From: Thermus albus
GTDB taxonomy: Bacteria > Deinococcota > Deinococci > Deinococcales > Thermaceae
Assembly (NCBI RefSeq): GCF_022760855.1
Contig: NZ_JAKTNR010000003.1
Coordinates: 62,001 to 126,000 of the forward strand
Length of the DNA: 64,000 nt
Direction of reading: 5' to 3'
Made by a program: the position numbers and the translations under genes. Positions within the stretch are counted from its first letter, which is position 1. Each line of letters opens with the position of its first letter. The notes below the pieces were generated by a model that worked only from the letters and a program-made list of their open reading frames with translations, made no database searches and was not told the DNA's origin. Positions 37,368-47,444 of this stretch are shown here, in pieces.

Positions 37368-38666
37368 TTAGCCTTCCTCCCTCCGTCCGCGGAAGACCAA
37401 GCGGAAGGGCACCTCTTTAAGGCCCAGGTCCTCACCCACGCGGTTTCTCAGGTAGTTTTCAAAGGCCCGGGTCACGAACTCGGGGTGGTTCACGAAGAAG
37501 ACGAAGGTGGGCGGGGCCACCTGGGGCTGGGTGGCGTAAAAGATTTTCAAGGGTTTGCCCTTGAAGTTAGGGAGTTGCACCTTGGCCGTCCAGACGGAAA
37601 GCCAACGGTTGAGCTCGGTGGTGGGGATCCGGGTATGGTTGAGCCCAAAGAGGCGCACCGCCTCGCTGAAGATCTTCTCCAGGTTCTGCTTGGTGAAGGC
37701 GGAGGTGTACACCCGGGGCAGATGCTCCAGATGGGCAAGCTTTTCCTTAAGCTCCCGGCGCACCTTGGGGGCCTCCTCCTTCCTCACCAGGTCCCACTTG
37801 GTGATGACCAAGAGCACGGGTTTCCCCTTTTCCAGGGCGTGGTTGGCCAGCTTGAGCTCCCGGTCCCCCACCTGGAAGGGGTCTAGGACCAGAAGGACCA
37901 CGTCGGCCTCCTCTATGGCCTTAAGGCTTCGCCGGATGGCCAGCTCCTCCACCAGGGTTTCCGGGCGCTTGCGGATGCCGGCGGTGTCCACCAGGACGAA
38001 GGGTTGCCCGCGGAAGGTGAAGTGGACGTCAATGGCGTCTCGGGTGGTGCCGGGTTCCTCGGAGACGATGACCCGCTCTTCCCCCAGGATGGCGTTGAGA
38101 AGGCTGCTTTTCCCGGCATTGGGCCGGCCCACGATGGCGAGCCGGATGCCCGCCACCTCAGGCTCGGACTCAATGTGCCTTACGGGAAGTTTGCACCAGA
38201 TGGCCTCGAGGAGCTCCTCCATTCCCCGGTTGTGTTCGCTGGAGGTGGGGATGGGGTCGCCAAAGCCCAAGGCGTAAAGAGGGCCCAGGTAAAGCTCGTG
38301 CTTGGGGTCGTCCACCTTGGTGGCCACCAGGATCACGGGCTTGCCCTTTTTGCGCAGGTACTCCGCCACCTCGTAGTCCGCCTGGGTGAGCTCCGAGCGG
38401 CCGTCCACGGCGAAGAGGACCACCTCGGCGTCCTCTAGCGCCTGGTCCACCTTTTCCTGGATCTTCTTCTCCCAGCGGTCCCCCGACCATAGCCCCCCGG
38501 TGTCCACCAGGAGGAAGCGGCCCTGGTCGCTTTCCACCACGCCCTCCTTGAGGTCGCGGGTGACCCCGGGAACATCGGCCACCACCGCGCTCCTTTTGCC
38601 CAGGAGGCGGTTGAAGAGGCTGGATTTGCCCACGTTGGGCCGGCCTACGATGACCACCTTATGCAT
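37368..38666 (-). CDS. der: GTPase Der (EngA), ribosome assembly
   Basis: 432 residues with two tandem G domains: GRPNVGKSSLFNRLLG with DTGG and TKVD in the first, GRPNAGKSSLLNAILG with DTAGI and TKWD in the second, plus a KH-like C-terminal domain. It acts in 50S maturation. ATG 38666 gives the same length as the T. thermophilus protein. The frame runs far upstream without family similarity, so longer starts are rejected. Confidence 0.95.
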   Translation of the reverse strand: MHKVVIVGRPNVGKSSLFNRLLGKRSAVVADVPGVTRDLKEGVVESDQGRFLLVDTGGLWSGDRWEKKIQEKVDQALEDAEVVLFAVDGRSELTQADYEVAEYLRKKGKPVILVATKVDDPKHELYLGPLYALGFGDPIPTSSEHNRGMEELLEAIWCKLPVRHIESEPEVAGIRLAIVGRPNAGKSSLLNAILGEERVIVSEEPGTTRDAIDVHFTFRGQPFVLVDTAGIRKRPETLVEELAIRRSLKAIEEADVVLLVLDPFQVGDRELKLANHALEKGKPVLLVITKWDLVRKEEAPKVRRELKEKLAHLEHLPRVYTSAFTKQNLEKIFSEAVRLFGLNHTRIPTTELNRWLSVWTAKVQLPNFKGKPLKIFYATQPQVAPPTFVFFVNHPEFVTRAFENYLRNRVGEDLGLKEVPFRLVFRGRREEG

Positions 38667-38745
38667 CTTCACCCCAGCAAATAAGGGTGGGGAAGCCCCC
38701 ACCCCGCCTTTTCTCAGTGTAGCACAAAGGGTATACTTCCGGAGT

Positions 38746-39321
38746 ATGCGGCAGCTTGCGGGCTTGGTCCTCAAAGCCTTGGGGTGGCGGTACCACATGC
38801 CCCCGCCCCCCAGCAGGAAATACGTGTTGATCGGTGCGCCCCACACCTCCAACTGGGACTTTTTGGTGGGGCTTCTCGCCCTTTTGGCCTTGGGCATCCG
38901 CGCCCGTTGGCTCGGGAAGAAGGAGCTTTTCCGTCCCCCCTTGGGCTGGCTCTTGCGGCTCCTGGGCGGCATCCCGGTGGATCGGTCTCGCCGGAACAAC
39001 CTGGTGGAGGGCGTGGCGGAGATCTTCCGGCAGGAAGAGGAAATCGCCATCCTCATCACCCCTGAGGGCACCCGGGGGAGGGCGCCTTATTGGCGTTCGG
39101 GTTTTTACTACATGGCCCTCAGGGCGGGGGTTCCCATTGCCTTGGGCTACGTGGACTTCCGCAAAAAGGAGATCGGGATTGGCGGCTACCTCTGGCCCAG
39201 CGGGGACCTGAGGCGGGATTTTGAGGCCATCCGGGCCTTTTACCAGGACAAGGTGGGCCTAAGGCCTGAAAAGCAGGGGCCTATTCGCATCCGAGAGGAG
39301 GAGGCCGAGGAGGTGGCCTAA
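38746..39321 (+). CDS. 1-acylglycerol-3-phosphate acyltransferase-like protein
   Basis: 191 residues of the PlsC fold: catalytic HTSNWD (HX4D, about 33) and substrate-binding PEGTRGRAPYWRSG (about 104). Phospholipid synthesis is the likely role; substrate not certain. TATACT (38732-38737) ends 8 nt before the ATG, indicating a leaderless mRNA. Confidence 0.85.
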   Translation: MRQLAGLVLKALGWRYHMPPPPSRKYVLIGAPHTSNWDFLVGLLALLALGIRARWLGKKELFRPPLGWLLRLLGGIPVDRSRRNNLVEGVAEIFRQEEEIAILITPEGTRGRAPYWRSGFYYMALRAGVPIALGYVDFRKKEIGIGGYLWPSGDLRRDFEAIRAFYQDKVGLRPEKQGPIRIREEEAEEVA

Positions 39322-39345
39322 AGGGGTTCGGGGTAGACTAGTCCC

Positions 39346-39711
39346 ATGGAACAACCCACCCCCTTGACGGATCCAGAGCGCACCTGGGCGGCGGTGGCCC
39401 ACCTAGCTCCTCTGGTGGGGTACTTCATCCTCATTGGCCAGATCCTCCTGCCGCTGGCCATACTCCTATGGGGTCCCAAGAGCCCCTTTGTTCAGGCCCA
39501 CGCCAAGGAATCCCTAAACGGCCAGATCAGCTACACCCTTTACGGCCTGGCCCTTTTCCTCCTGGCCATCACCGTGGTGGGGCTAGTGGTAGCCCTTCCT
39601 TTGGCCTTGGCCCTTTTGGTTCTGGTCCTTTGGAACATGATCCAGGGGGCTTTGGCAGCGGGAAGAGGGGAACATTACACCTACGCCCTTATCCTGCGCC
39701 TGGTGCCCTAG
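39346..39711 (+). CDS. DUF4870 / Tic20-like membrane protein
   Basis: 121 residues with three to four membrane segments and the DUF4870 patterns AAVAHLAPLVGYF, FVQAHAKESLNGQISY and NMIQGALAAGRGE. Function unknown for the family. TAGACT ends 6 nt before the ATG (leaderless). The 3' end overlaps acpS convergently by 23 nt. Confidence 0.8.
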   Translation: MEQPTPLTDPERTWAAVAHLAPLVGYFILIGQILLPLAILLWGPKSPFVQAHAKESLNGQISYTLYGLALFLLAITVVGLVVALPLALALLVLVLWNMIQGALAAGRGEHYTYALILRLVP

Positions 39712-40066
39712 CCTCCAGGACTACCAGCGCCAGGGCATAGCCCCTTTCGTGGCTTAGGGAAAGGTGGGGCACTAGGCCCTGGGCTCCAAGGCGGGCTTGG
39801 AGCTGTGGGGCAAAGCGTAGAACCGGTTTTCTCCCCTCCATCCCCACCCAGACCTCTTTCCAGGAAAGGCCCTCGGGCCAGCATTTCTGGAAGGCCTCCT
39901 TGGCGGCGATCCGGGCTGCTAGGCTCGGGACGGGGTCTTGGTGGCGGAGGGCGTAGTCCAACTCTTCCTGGGTGAAAAGCCTCCTTAAGGCTTTCTCCCC
40001 GTGCTGCTTAAGGAGTTTCCGCACCCTCTCGATCTCCACCAAATCGGTGCCGATGGCTTGAATCAT
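39689..40066 (-). CDS. acpS: Holo-[acyl-carrier-protein] synthase
   Basis: 125 residues: GTDLVEIERV (Mg-binding Asp) and RIAAKEAFQKCW (catalytic Glu/Lys), ending with HLSLSHERGYALALVV. It transfers 4'-phosphopantetheine to acyl carrier protein. It overlaps the convergent DUF4870 gene. Confidence 0.92.
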   Translation of the reverse strand: MIQAIGTDLVEIERVRKLLKQHGEKALRRLFTQEELDYALRHQDPVPSLAARIAAKEAFQKCWPEGLSWKEVWVGMEGRKPVLRFAPQLQARLGAQGLVPHLSLSHERGYALALVVLEARAPGAG

Positions 40067-40149
40067 GGTTGGGACGCCTTTCCTTCCCGTGTCTACCTTT
40101 TCCCGCGGGGGCCGTCGTGCCCAAGGGGCATTTTAGCCGGAAAGGGCCC

Positions 40150-41553
<1,404 letters not shown>

Positions 41554-41558
41554 GCCTT

Positions 41559-41954
41559 TCACCACAGGACGGAAGCGCCCAGGCCCCGCAGGGCTTCATC
41601 GTGAGATAGGAGGACAACCCTTTCCAAGAGGCTTTGGGCTACCAGCATGCGGTCAAAGGGGTCCCGGTGGTCTCCAGGAAGGGTGGGGGCTAGGAGGGCA
41701 TGGGGGCCTTGGATAGGGAGTTCCCGGGCCTTCAGAGGTTCCAGCCAGCCAGGATAAGCGGACAGTACGGCCTCTCCCTGAGGAAACCGGCCCAGCCGGG
41801 ATTTGATGGCTATTTCCCACAAGGAAGCCATGCTTACCAGGCGGGTGTTTTGGGAGTCCTCCAGCAAGCTTCTGGCGAGAGGGGAAAGGCGCTTGGGTTC
41901 TATCAGGGCGTAGAGGAGGGTATGGGTGTCCAGGAGAAGCCTTAGCCCTCCCAT
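41559..41954 (-). CDS. PIN-domain toxin (VapC-like)
   Basis: 131 residues. PIN-domain acidic residues are visible in LLLDTHTLLYAL (first Asp), SLWEIAIKSRLGR (Glu) and HRDPFDRMLVAQ (Asp pair). VapC toxins are RNases, often cutting tRNA. The start overlaps the antitoxin gene by 13 nt. The 3' end is 5 nt from the convergent rsmF end. Confidence 0.88.
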   Translation of the reverse strand: MGGLRLLLDTHTLLYALIEPKRLSPLARSLLEDSQNTRLVSMASLWEIAIKSRLGRFPQGEAVLSAYPGWLEPLKARELPIQGPHALLAPTLPGDHRDPFDRMLVAQSLLERVVLLSHDEALRGLGASVLW

Positions 41955-42169
41955 GCCGTTAACTCCTCCTCCGGCAGGGGGGCGTGGAAGGCTTCCCAAT
42001 CTACAGGCCCCAGGTGGTTTAGGATGCCTAGCTTTACCCCCTTTTCCCAAGGTTCCAAGCGGGCCAAGGGGCGGCCGTAACGGGTGATGACGATCTCCTC
42101 CCCCCGGCGCACTGCCTCTAGAAGTTGGGAGAGCTTGGCCTTGGCTTCATGTACGCTCACCCTGCGCAT
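41942..42169 (-). CDS. Phd/YefM-type antitoxin
   Basis: 75 residues: VSVHEAKAKLSQLLEAVRRG and EEIVITRYGRPLARL, the classical Phd/YefM DNA-binding N-terminus, then a toxin-binding C-terminal tail. It pairs with the PIN toxin. It begins 12 nt after the aroB stop, so it could be read from the aro transcript as well as from a TAATCT/TAGTCT element just upstream. Confidence 0.88.
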   Translation of the reverse strand: MRRVSVHEAKAKLSQLLEAVRRGEEIVITRYGRPLARLEPWEKGVKLGILNHLGPVDWEAFHAPLPEEELTAWEG

Positions 42170-42181
42170 AAGAAGATTAGA

Positions 42182-43237
42182 CTAACTTGTTTGGTCAAAA
42201 AAACCAAGGTCCTCGAGGACCCCCCGCCAGGTGGCGAAGGCCTCCTTTAGGGTTTCCTCGGGAAGGGGCTCCACCACAAGCCGGCCTGGGGCCAGGGGCA
42301 CCACCCAGTGGAGGCTTTGGGAGAGCTTCTTTTTGTCCCTCAGGAGATAGGGGAGAAGATCTTCCCAAAGGAGGAAAGGCAGGGGGGGTGGGCTGAGCCA
42401 CCGGAGGAGGCGGAGGGCTAAGGAGGTCAGGTCCTCGCCCCCCAGGGCCCGGCCCAGAAGGGCCGCGTAGAGGAGGCCATAGGCCACCGCGGCCCCGTGG
42501 GGCAGGGCATGGCGGGTGTAGGCCTCCAGGGCGTGCCCCAGGGTGTGCCCCAGGTTTAAAAGCCTTCTTTCCCCTTTCTCCAAAGGGTCCCGCTCGGTGA
42601 TGGCCACCTTCACCGCCACCGCCTGGGCCAGGTAGGCCTCGAGGCGGGGGCTTTCCGGGCCTAGGTCTTCCACCTGCAAAAGCCCCTCCTCCCCGGAGAT
42701 GAGCCCGTGCTTGAAGGCCTCCACCAGCCCCTCCTTGAAGGTGAAGGCGGGAAGGGTTTTGAGGGTTTCCAGTTCCGCATACACCCCTTTGGGGAAGTGG
42801 AAGGCCCCCACCAGGTTCTTCCCCTCGGGGAGGTTGATGCCCGTCTTGCCCCCCACGCTGGCGTCCACCACGCTTAAGGTGGTGGTGGGGAAGGAGAGGT
42901 AGGGGATGCCCCGCAGGTAGGTGGCGGCCACGAAGCCTCCGAGGTCCGTAAGGGTACCTCCGCCCACCACCAGCAAGGTGGTGTTCCGGGGAAGGGCCCT
43001 TTGCGCCAGGAAGGAAAGCACCTGGCCATAGACGGCGAGGGTTTTGGCACCCTCCCCCCCTTCCACACCCAGACGGTGCTCCACCCTGAGCCTTTCAGCC
43101 AACTCCCGGGCGAAACCTTCCACCTGGCGGTCGTAGAGGAGGGCCAGGGGGCCTTCCAGGGGGGGTATCTCCTCCAGAACCCCTTCCCCAATCAGGATGG
43201 GGTAGGCAACCGGTTCACGCACGCTTAGCCTTCGCAT
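42182..43237 (-). CDS. aroB: 3-dehydroquinate synthase
   Basis: 351 residues: VGGGTLTDLGGFVAATYLRG (NAD-binding), PTTTLSVVDASVGGKTGIN, zinc ligands in EAFKHGLI and LGHTLGHALE. It performs the second step of the shikimate pathway. The ATG at 43237 (MRRLSV) lies inside the 3' end of aroK; an upstream in-frame start at 43258 is less likely. Confidence 0.94.
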   Translation of the reverse strand: MRRLSVREPVAYPILIGEGVLEEIPPLEGPLALLYDRQVEGFARELAERLRVEHRLGVEGGEGAKTLAVYGQVLSFLAQRALPRNTTLLVVGGGTLTDLGGFVAATYLRGIPYLSFPTTTLSVVDASVGGKTGINLPEGKNLVGAFHFPKGVYAELETLKTLPAFTFKEGLVEAFKHGLISGEEGLLQVEDLGPESPRLEAYLAQAVAVKVAITERDPLEKGERRLLNLGHTLGHALEAYTRHALPHGAAVAYGLLYAALLGRALGGEDLTSLALRLLRWLSPPPLPFLLWEDLLPYLLRDKKKLSQSLHWVVPLAPGRLVVEPLPEETLKEAFATWRGVLEDLGFFDQTS

Positions 43238-43769
43238 ATTCCCAAAGTTTCGCCACAATTTCCGCCACCACCTCTTCTACCCGGCGCTCGTCGGTGGAAA
43301 CGTGGATGTGGGCCTCCCGGTAGATGGGGGTGCGGGCCTCGAGGAGGGTCCTTATCCTTTCTAATGGGTTTTCCACCTGCAAAAGGGGCCTTTCCCCGGG
43401 TTTGCGGGAAGCCCTTTCCAGGATGGTTTCCGGGCTAGCCCATAGGGCCACCACCGGGCCCCTATGGAGAAGCCTTTTGCGGTTTTCCGGGTCCATGAAG
43501 GTTCCCCCACCCAAGGAGAGGACCAGGTATTCCTTCTGCATAAGCTCCCCCACCGCTTCCCGTTCCATTTTTCGGAAGGTCTCCTCCCCCAGGTGGCGGA
43601 AGATATCGGGGATGGAGATTCCCGTGCGCCTTTCAATGTAACGGTCCAGGTCAATGAAGTGGAGCATGAGGGTGCGGGCCAGCTCCCGGCCAATGCGGCT
43701 TTTCCCCACCCCCATGAAGCCGGTGAGGCTTATGAAGGTGGCGGGGCGGGGGATTTCCAAACGGGCCAT
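43215..43769 (-). CDS. aroK: Shikimate kinase
   Basis: 184 residues: GFMGVGKSRIGREL (Walker A), IDLDRYIERR (shikimate-binding Asp), LSLGGGTF and KPGERPLL (lid region). TAGGAT ends 6 nt before the ATG (leaderless). It overlaps aroB by 23 nt and lies 105 nt downstream of aroC. Confidence 0.94.
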   Translation of the reverse strand: MARLEIPRPATFISLTGFMGVGKSRIGRELARTLMLHFIDLDRYIERRTGISIPDIFRHLGEETFRKMEREAVGELMQKEYLVLSLGGGTFMDPENRKRLLHRGPVVALWASPETILERASRKPGERPLLQVENPLERIRTLLEARTPIYREAHIHVSTDERRVEEVVAEIVAKLWEYAKAKRA

Positions 43770-43874
43770 TGACTTATCCTATCTCGCCAGGCCGTCCTCC
43801 CGGGTCCACCCGGGACTGAGTGGGTAGGGCCATTTGCCAGCTCCCCCCCAGGTTAGGGCCACGGTGGGACGGTA

Positions 43875-45026
43875 TCAGTAGGCCAGGACCCGGGCCTTGT
43901 ACCGCTCCACCCTTTCCTGGATTTCCTCCAGGGTATCCCCACCAAACTTTTCCAGGTAGGCCTGGGCCAGCACGATGGCGGAAAGGGCACAGAGGATTAC
44001 GCTGGCCGCGGGCACCGCGGTGACATCGGAGCGCTCCCTGGCGGCATCCGCGGGCTGGTGGGTCACCACATCCACGGTGGGCAGGGGTTTCATCAGGGTG
44101 GCAATGGGCTTGAGGGCGGCCCGGAGGATGAGTTCTTCCCCCGTGGTCATGCCCCCCTCGAGGCCCCCCGCCCGGTTGGTCCGGCGGTAAAACCCCCGCT
44201 CCGGGCTCCAGTAGATGGCATCGTGCACCTCGGAGCCGCGTTTCATGGCGTTTTGGAAGGCGGGGCCGATCTCCACCCCCTTTACCGCGGGGATGGAAAG
44301 GGCCATCTGGGCCAGGCGGCCATCCAGCTTGCGGTCCCAGTGCACATGGCTCCCTAGGCCCGGCACCAGGCCGCGGAAGCGGGCCTCAATCACCCCGCCT
44401 AAGGTGTCCCCTTCCGCCTTGGCCTCATCTATGAGCCTTATCACCTGGGCTTCCGCCTCAAGGTCGGTCATGCGCAAGGGGCTTTCCTCAATGCGGGGAA
44501 GGAGCTCCCAGGAGAAGGGAACTTGGCTCCAGACCCCAGCCATCCCCGGTACATAGCCCACCCCTTCCACCCCTAGGAGGCTTAAGAGCTTTAGGGCCAC
44601 CGCTCCTACCGCCACCCGCATGGCGGTCTCCCGGGCGCTGGCCCTCTCCAGCACGTCCCTTAGGTCCTTGTGGCCGTACTTGATGCCTCCGGACAGGTCG
44701 GCGTGGCCCGGGCGAGGGGCGGTGAGGGCCTTTTTACGGGGCTCGTTTCCCGGGGCGGGGTCCATGATCTCCACCCAGTTGCGGTGGTCGGTGTTCCGGA
44801 TAGCCAAGGCCACGGGGGCTCCCGTGGTCCGCCCGGCCCGGATACCGGCCCGGAACTCCACCCGGTCGGTCTCTATGACCATGCGCCTGCCCCGGCCATA
44901 CCCCTTCTGCCTTTTCTCCAGCCAGGGGTTGATGTCCTCCTCGGTAAGGGGAATACCGGCGGGTAGGCCCTCAATGATGGCCAGAAGCTCGGGGCCATGG
45001 GACTCGCCTGCGGTGAGAAACCTCAT
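43875..45026 (-). CDS. aroC: Chorismate synthase
   Basis: 383 residues: GESHGPELLAIIEG (N-terminal signature), RPGHADLSGGIKYGHKDLRD, and ERSDVTAVPAASV near the C-terminus. It makes chorismate with FMNH2 as cofactor. TACAAT ends 6 nt before the ATG (leaderless), so it has its own start besides possible readthrough from the pil operon. Confidence 0.95.
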   Translation of the reverse strand: MRFLTAGESHGPELLAIIEGLPAGIPLTEEDINPWLEKRQKGYGRGRRMVIETDRVEFRAGIRAGRTTGAPVALAIRNTDHRNWVEIMDPAPGNEPRKKALTAPRPGHADLSGGIKYGHKDLRDVLERASARETAMRVAVGAVALKLLSLLGVEGVGYVPGMAGVWSQVPFSWELLPRIEESPLRMTDLEAEAQVIRLIDEAKAEGDTLGGVIEARFRGLVPGLGSHVHWDRKLDGRLAQMALSIPAVKGVEIGPAFQNAMKRGSEVHDAIYWSPERGFYRRTNRAGGLEGGMTTGEELILRAALKPIATLMKPLPTVDVVTHQPADAARERSDVTAVPAASVILCALSAIVLAQAYLEKFGGDTLEEIQERVERYKARVLAY

Positions 45027-45056
45027 GGGCCCATTGTAGGGTAGATTCCCCCAGGT

Positions 45057-45158
45057 TTACCGCAGGAAGGTAGGGAGGGCCAGAATGGCCGCCAAAAGGG
45101 CCACGCACCAACAAAGCCAGGGAAGCCTAGACCCTTTGGGCCCTGCCTCCCTGGCCAT
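45057..45158 (-). CDS. Possible 33-residue membrane peptide
   Basis: An ATG 9 nt after the pilQ stop opens a short frame (MAREAGPKGSRLPWL, then a hydrophobic CWCVALLAAILALPTFL, stop). The charged N-terminus plus a single helix is typical of small membrane peptides. There is no clear ribosome binding site. It fills the pilQ-aroC gap. No homologue known to me. Confidence 0.35.
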   Translation of the reverse strand: MAREAGPKGSRLPWLCWCVALLAAILALPTFLR

Positions 45159-45167
45159 CTAAAGAGG

Positions 45168-47444
45168 CTAGCGGCTTGCGGTTTCCTTGACGATATCGGC
45201 GGTGATGACCACTAGAAGCTCTCGGTCCGTGGTTTCCTGGCTCCTTTGCTTGAAGAGCTCCCCGATCAAGGGGATGTCCATGAGGAGGGGGACTCCCTGT
45301 TGCACTTGGTTGTTCTCCTGGGAGGTAAGGCCTCCCAGGACCACCGTCTGCCCGTCCCGCACCCGTAAGGTGGTGGTCACCACCTGCTTGGTGAAGCGGT
45401 CCACATCCCCGTCCACGGGGTTGCGCTGGACGTTTCCGGAAACCTCCGCCTTGATGTTGAGGAGGATCTGCCCGTCGGCGGTGATCTGGGGGGTGACCTC
45501 CACGATGATGCCGATGTCAAAGGGCACCCGCTCCACCCGATTATCCACCACCCGGCGGATGAGGAAGGTTTCCCCAGACTGTAGGCGGGCGGTCTGGTTG
45601 TTGAGCACGGTTTGGTTCACGTCCCTTAGGGCCCGGGAAAGGCCTTGGCGCTGGAGGGCCTCGAGGGTGGCGAGGATGTTGAGGGCGGCCAGGCTCCGGG
45701 TGCTATCAAAGATGAGGGATAGCCCTGTGTCCAGGATGCTGGCCGCCACGTTGCCCCCAGCTATGGTGTTCCACTTCAGGCCCAGGTTGCGGGTGAAGTT
45801 GGACTGCACCTCCTGGATGCGCACCCTTAGGCTCACCTGGGGCACCGCCTGGTCCAGTTTGGGGATAAGGCCTTCCACCAGGGCCAGGTCCTCCTGGGTC
45901 CCGGTGACGATCAGGGTGTTGGTGCGCTCGTCCGCCACCACCGTGGCCTGGCGTCCTGGGGTTTGGGGTTGCCCTGGACCCTGGCCTTGGGCCTTTTGGG
46001 CCTGCAAGGCCTCCTGGAGCACCTTGGCCAGCTCCGAGGCCTTGGCGTTGGAGAGCTGGTAGGAGCGTTGGAAGACGGGCGGACCCTGCTCCGGGGCCCG
46101 GTCGATCTGGGCCAGGAGGGTTTCCACCTCGGCCAGTTGCTTCTCCGTGCCCCGCACGGAAAGAACAGGTTGCCCGGGCACCGTCTGCACCACGATGCCC
46201 GGCACCTCCCGGGCCAGGAAGGGGGCCACCTTCTCGGCGTCAGCGAAGCGCAAGGGGTAAAGCCGGCGCACCGTGGCCTCTTGGGTGGGCGGGGCCACCT
46301 GGGGGGGCACGTCCGCGGCCTTGAGGATCTCGGCGAAGAGGGCCTGGTCGGTTTCGGTGGCTTCCAGGAGGAGGGCTTTGGGGTTATTGGGGATGGCTTC
46401 CAGGCGGGCTCCTTTAAGCTCCTTTTCCAAGAGGGGCCTCAGTCTTTCCTGGGCTTCTTGGAAGGTAAGGTTTTGCAGGGCGTAGACGCGGCGCACCACC
46501 GGAGTGGGCTTGGGCACGTCGGCGGTCTTAAGGAGCTCGGCGAGGCGGGCATGGTCCTCTTCCGTGGCGGTGATAAGGGCTCGCTTGGGGTCGGTGGGGA
46601 CGGGGGCAATCTGGGCGCTAGGTACCTGGGTTTGCAAAAAGGGGAGAAGCTCAGGGAAGGCGGCGTGGGTGAGGGTGTAGGTCCGCTCCACCCGGGGCTT
46701 GGGAAGGGTGAGGGGGGGCAGGGGGCGGAAGTCAATCCCCGCCCGCTGGAGGATATCGGAGAAGCGGGCGTGTTGCTCGGGGGTGGCCAGGACCGAGAGG
46801 AGAGCCCTGAGCTTCCCCCCTTCCTCCACCACGATCCAGTTCACGCTAAGCCCCGAGGCTTCCCGGGAGAGGAAGGGGAGGAGGTCGTTTTGCACCCAGT
46901 CCTTGGCCCCTTGTATGTTGACCAGGGTACGGGCCTGCCCCTGGGCATCGGTTTCCGTGCGCCGGTAGGCGATCTCGGGGATGGCCACCAGGTAGGGCTT
47001 CCGCTCCATGGCCCCGGTGCGGCTGGGGGCGTCCACCAAGGCGGTGATCACCTGGGTGGGGGCCACCACCACCACATCCGGGGGCAGGAGGAGGTAATCC
47101 AGGTTGAACTGGGTGCCGTAGGTGGCGAAGAGGAGGTCCCAGACCTCCCGGAAGGGCTTGCCCTGGAAGTCCAGCTTGATGTTGGGCAAGGGGGGCTGGG
47201 CCTTGGCCGGGTCCCCGCTGGCATCGTAAGCCCGGTAGATAAGGGGCTGGAGGCCTACGCTTCGGGCCAGGGCTTCCAGGACCACATCCAAGGGCAGGGT
47301 GAACCCGGTTCGCACCTGGCTTTCGGAAACCTTTAGGTCCACCCTGGCGTCAAAACGGGGTTCCTGGGGCAGGCTTCCCGCCAGGGCATCCGGGCCCAAG
47401 GCTAAAAGGGCAGGCATCAATACGGTTATCAGGGCTTTCCTCAC
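45168..47444 (-). CDS. pilQ: Type IV pilus secretin PilQ
   Basis: 758 residues: signal peptide, several N-domains rich in repeats such as TVRRLYPLRFADAEKVAPFL and RVYALQNLTFQEAQERLRPLL, then a secretin core (VVADERTNTLIVTGT, RLQSGETFLIRR, VVLGGLTSQE). It forms the outer-membrane pore for pili and DNA uptake in Thermus. GTG start overlaps the pilW stop (GTGA). The multiple N-domains match the long Thermus PilQ. Confidence 0.94.
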   Translation of the reverse strand: MRKALITVLMPALLALGPDALAGSLPQEPRFDARVDLKVSESQVRTGFTLPLDVVLEALARSVGLQPLIYRAYDASGDPAKAQPPLPNIKLDFQGKPFREVWDLLFATYGTQFNLDYLLLPPDVVVVAPTQVITALVDAPSRTGAMERKPYLVAIPEIAYRRTETDAQGQARTLVNIQGAKDWVQNDLLPFLSREASGLSVNWIVVEEGGKLRALLSVLATPEQHARFSDILQRAGIDFRPLPPLTLPKPRVERTYTLTHAAFPELLPFLQTQVPSAQIAPVPTDPKRALITATEEDHARLAELLKTADVPKPTPVVRRVYALQNLTFQEAQERLRPLLEKELKGARLEAIPNNPKALLLEATETDQALFAEILKAADVPPQVAPPTQEATVRRLYPLRFADAEKVAPFLAREVPGIVVQTVPGQPVLSVRGTEKQLAEVETLLAQIDRAPEQGPPVFQRSYQLSNAKASELAKVLQEALQAQKAQGQGPGQPQTPGRQATVVADERTNTLIVTGTQEDLALVEGLIPKLDQAVPQVSLRVRIQEVQSNFTRNLGLKWNTIAGGNVAASILDTGLSLIFDSTRSLAALNILATLEALQRQGLSRALRDVNQTVLNNQTARLQSGETFLIRRVVDNRVERVPFDIGIIVEVTPQITADGQILLNIKAEVSGNVQRNPVDGDVDRFTKQVVTTTLRVRDGQTVVLGGLTSQENNQVQQGVPLLMDIPLIGELFKQRSQETTDRELLVVITADIVKETASR

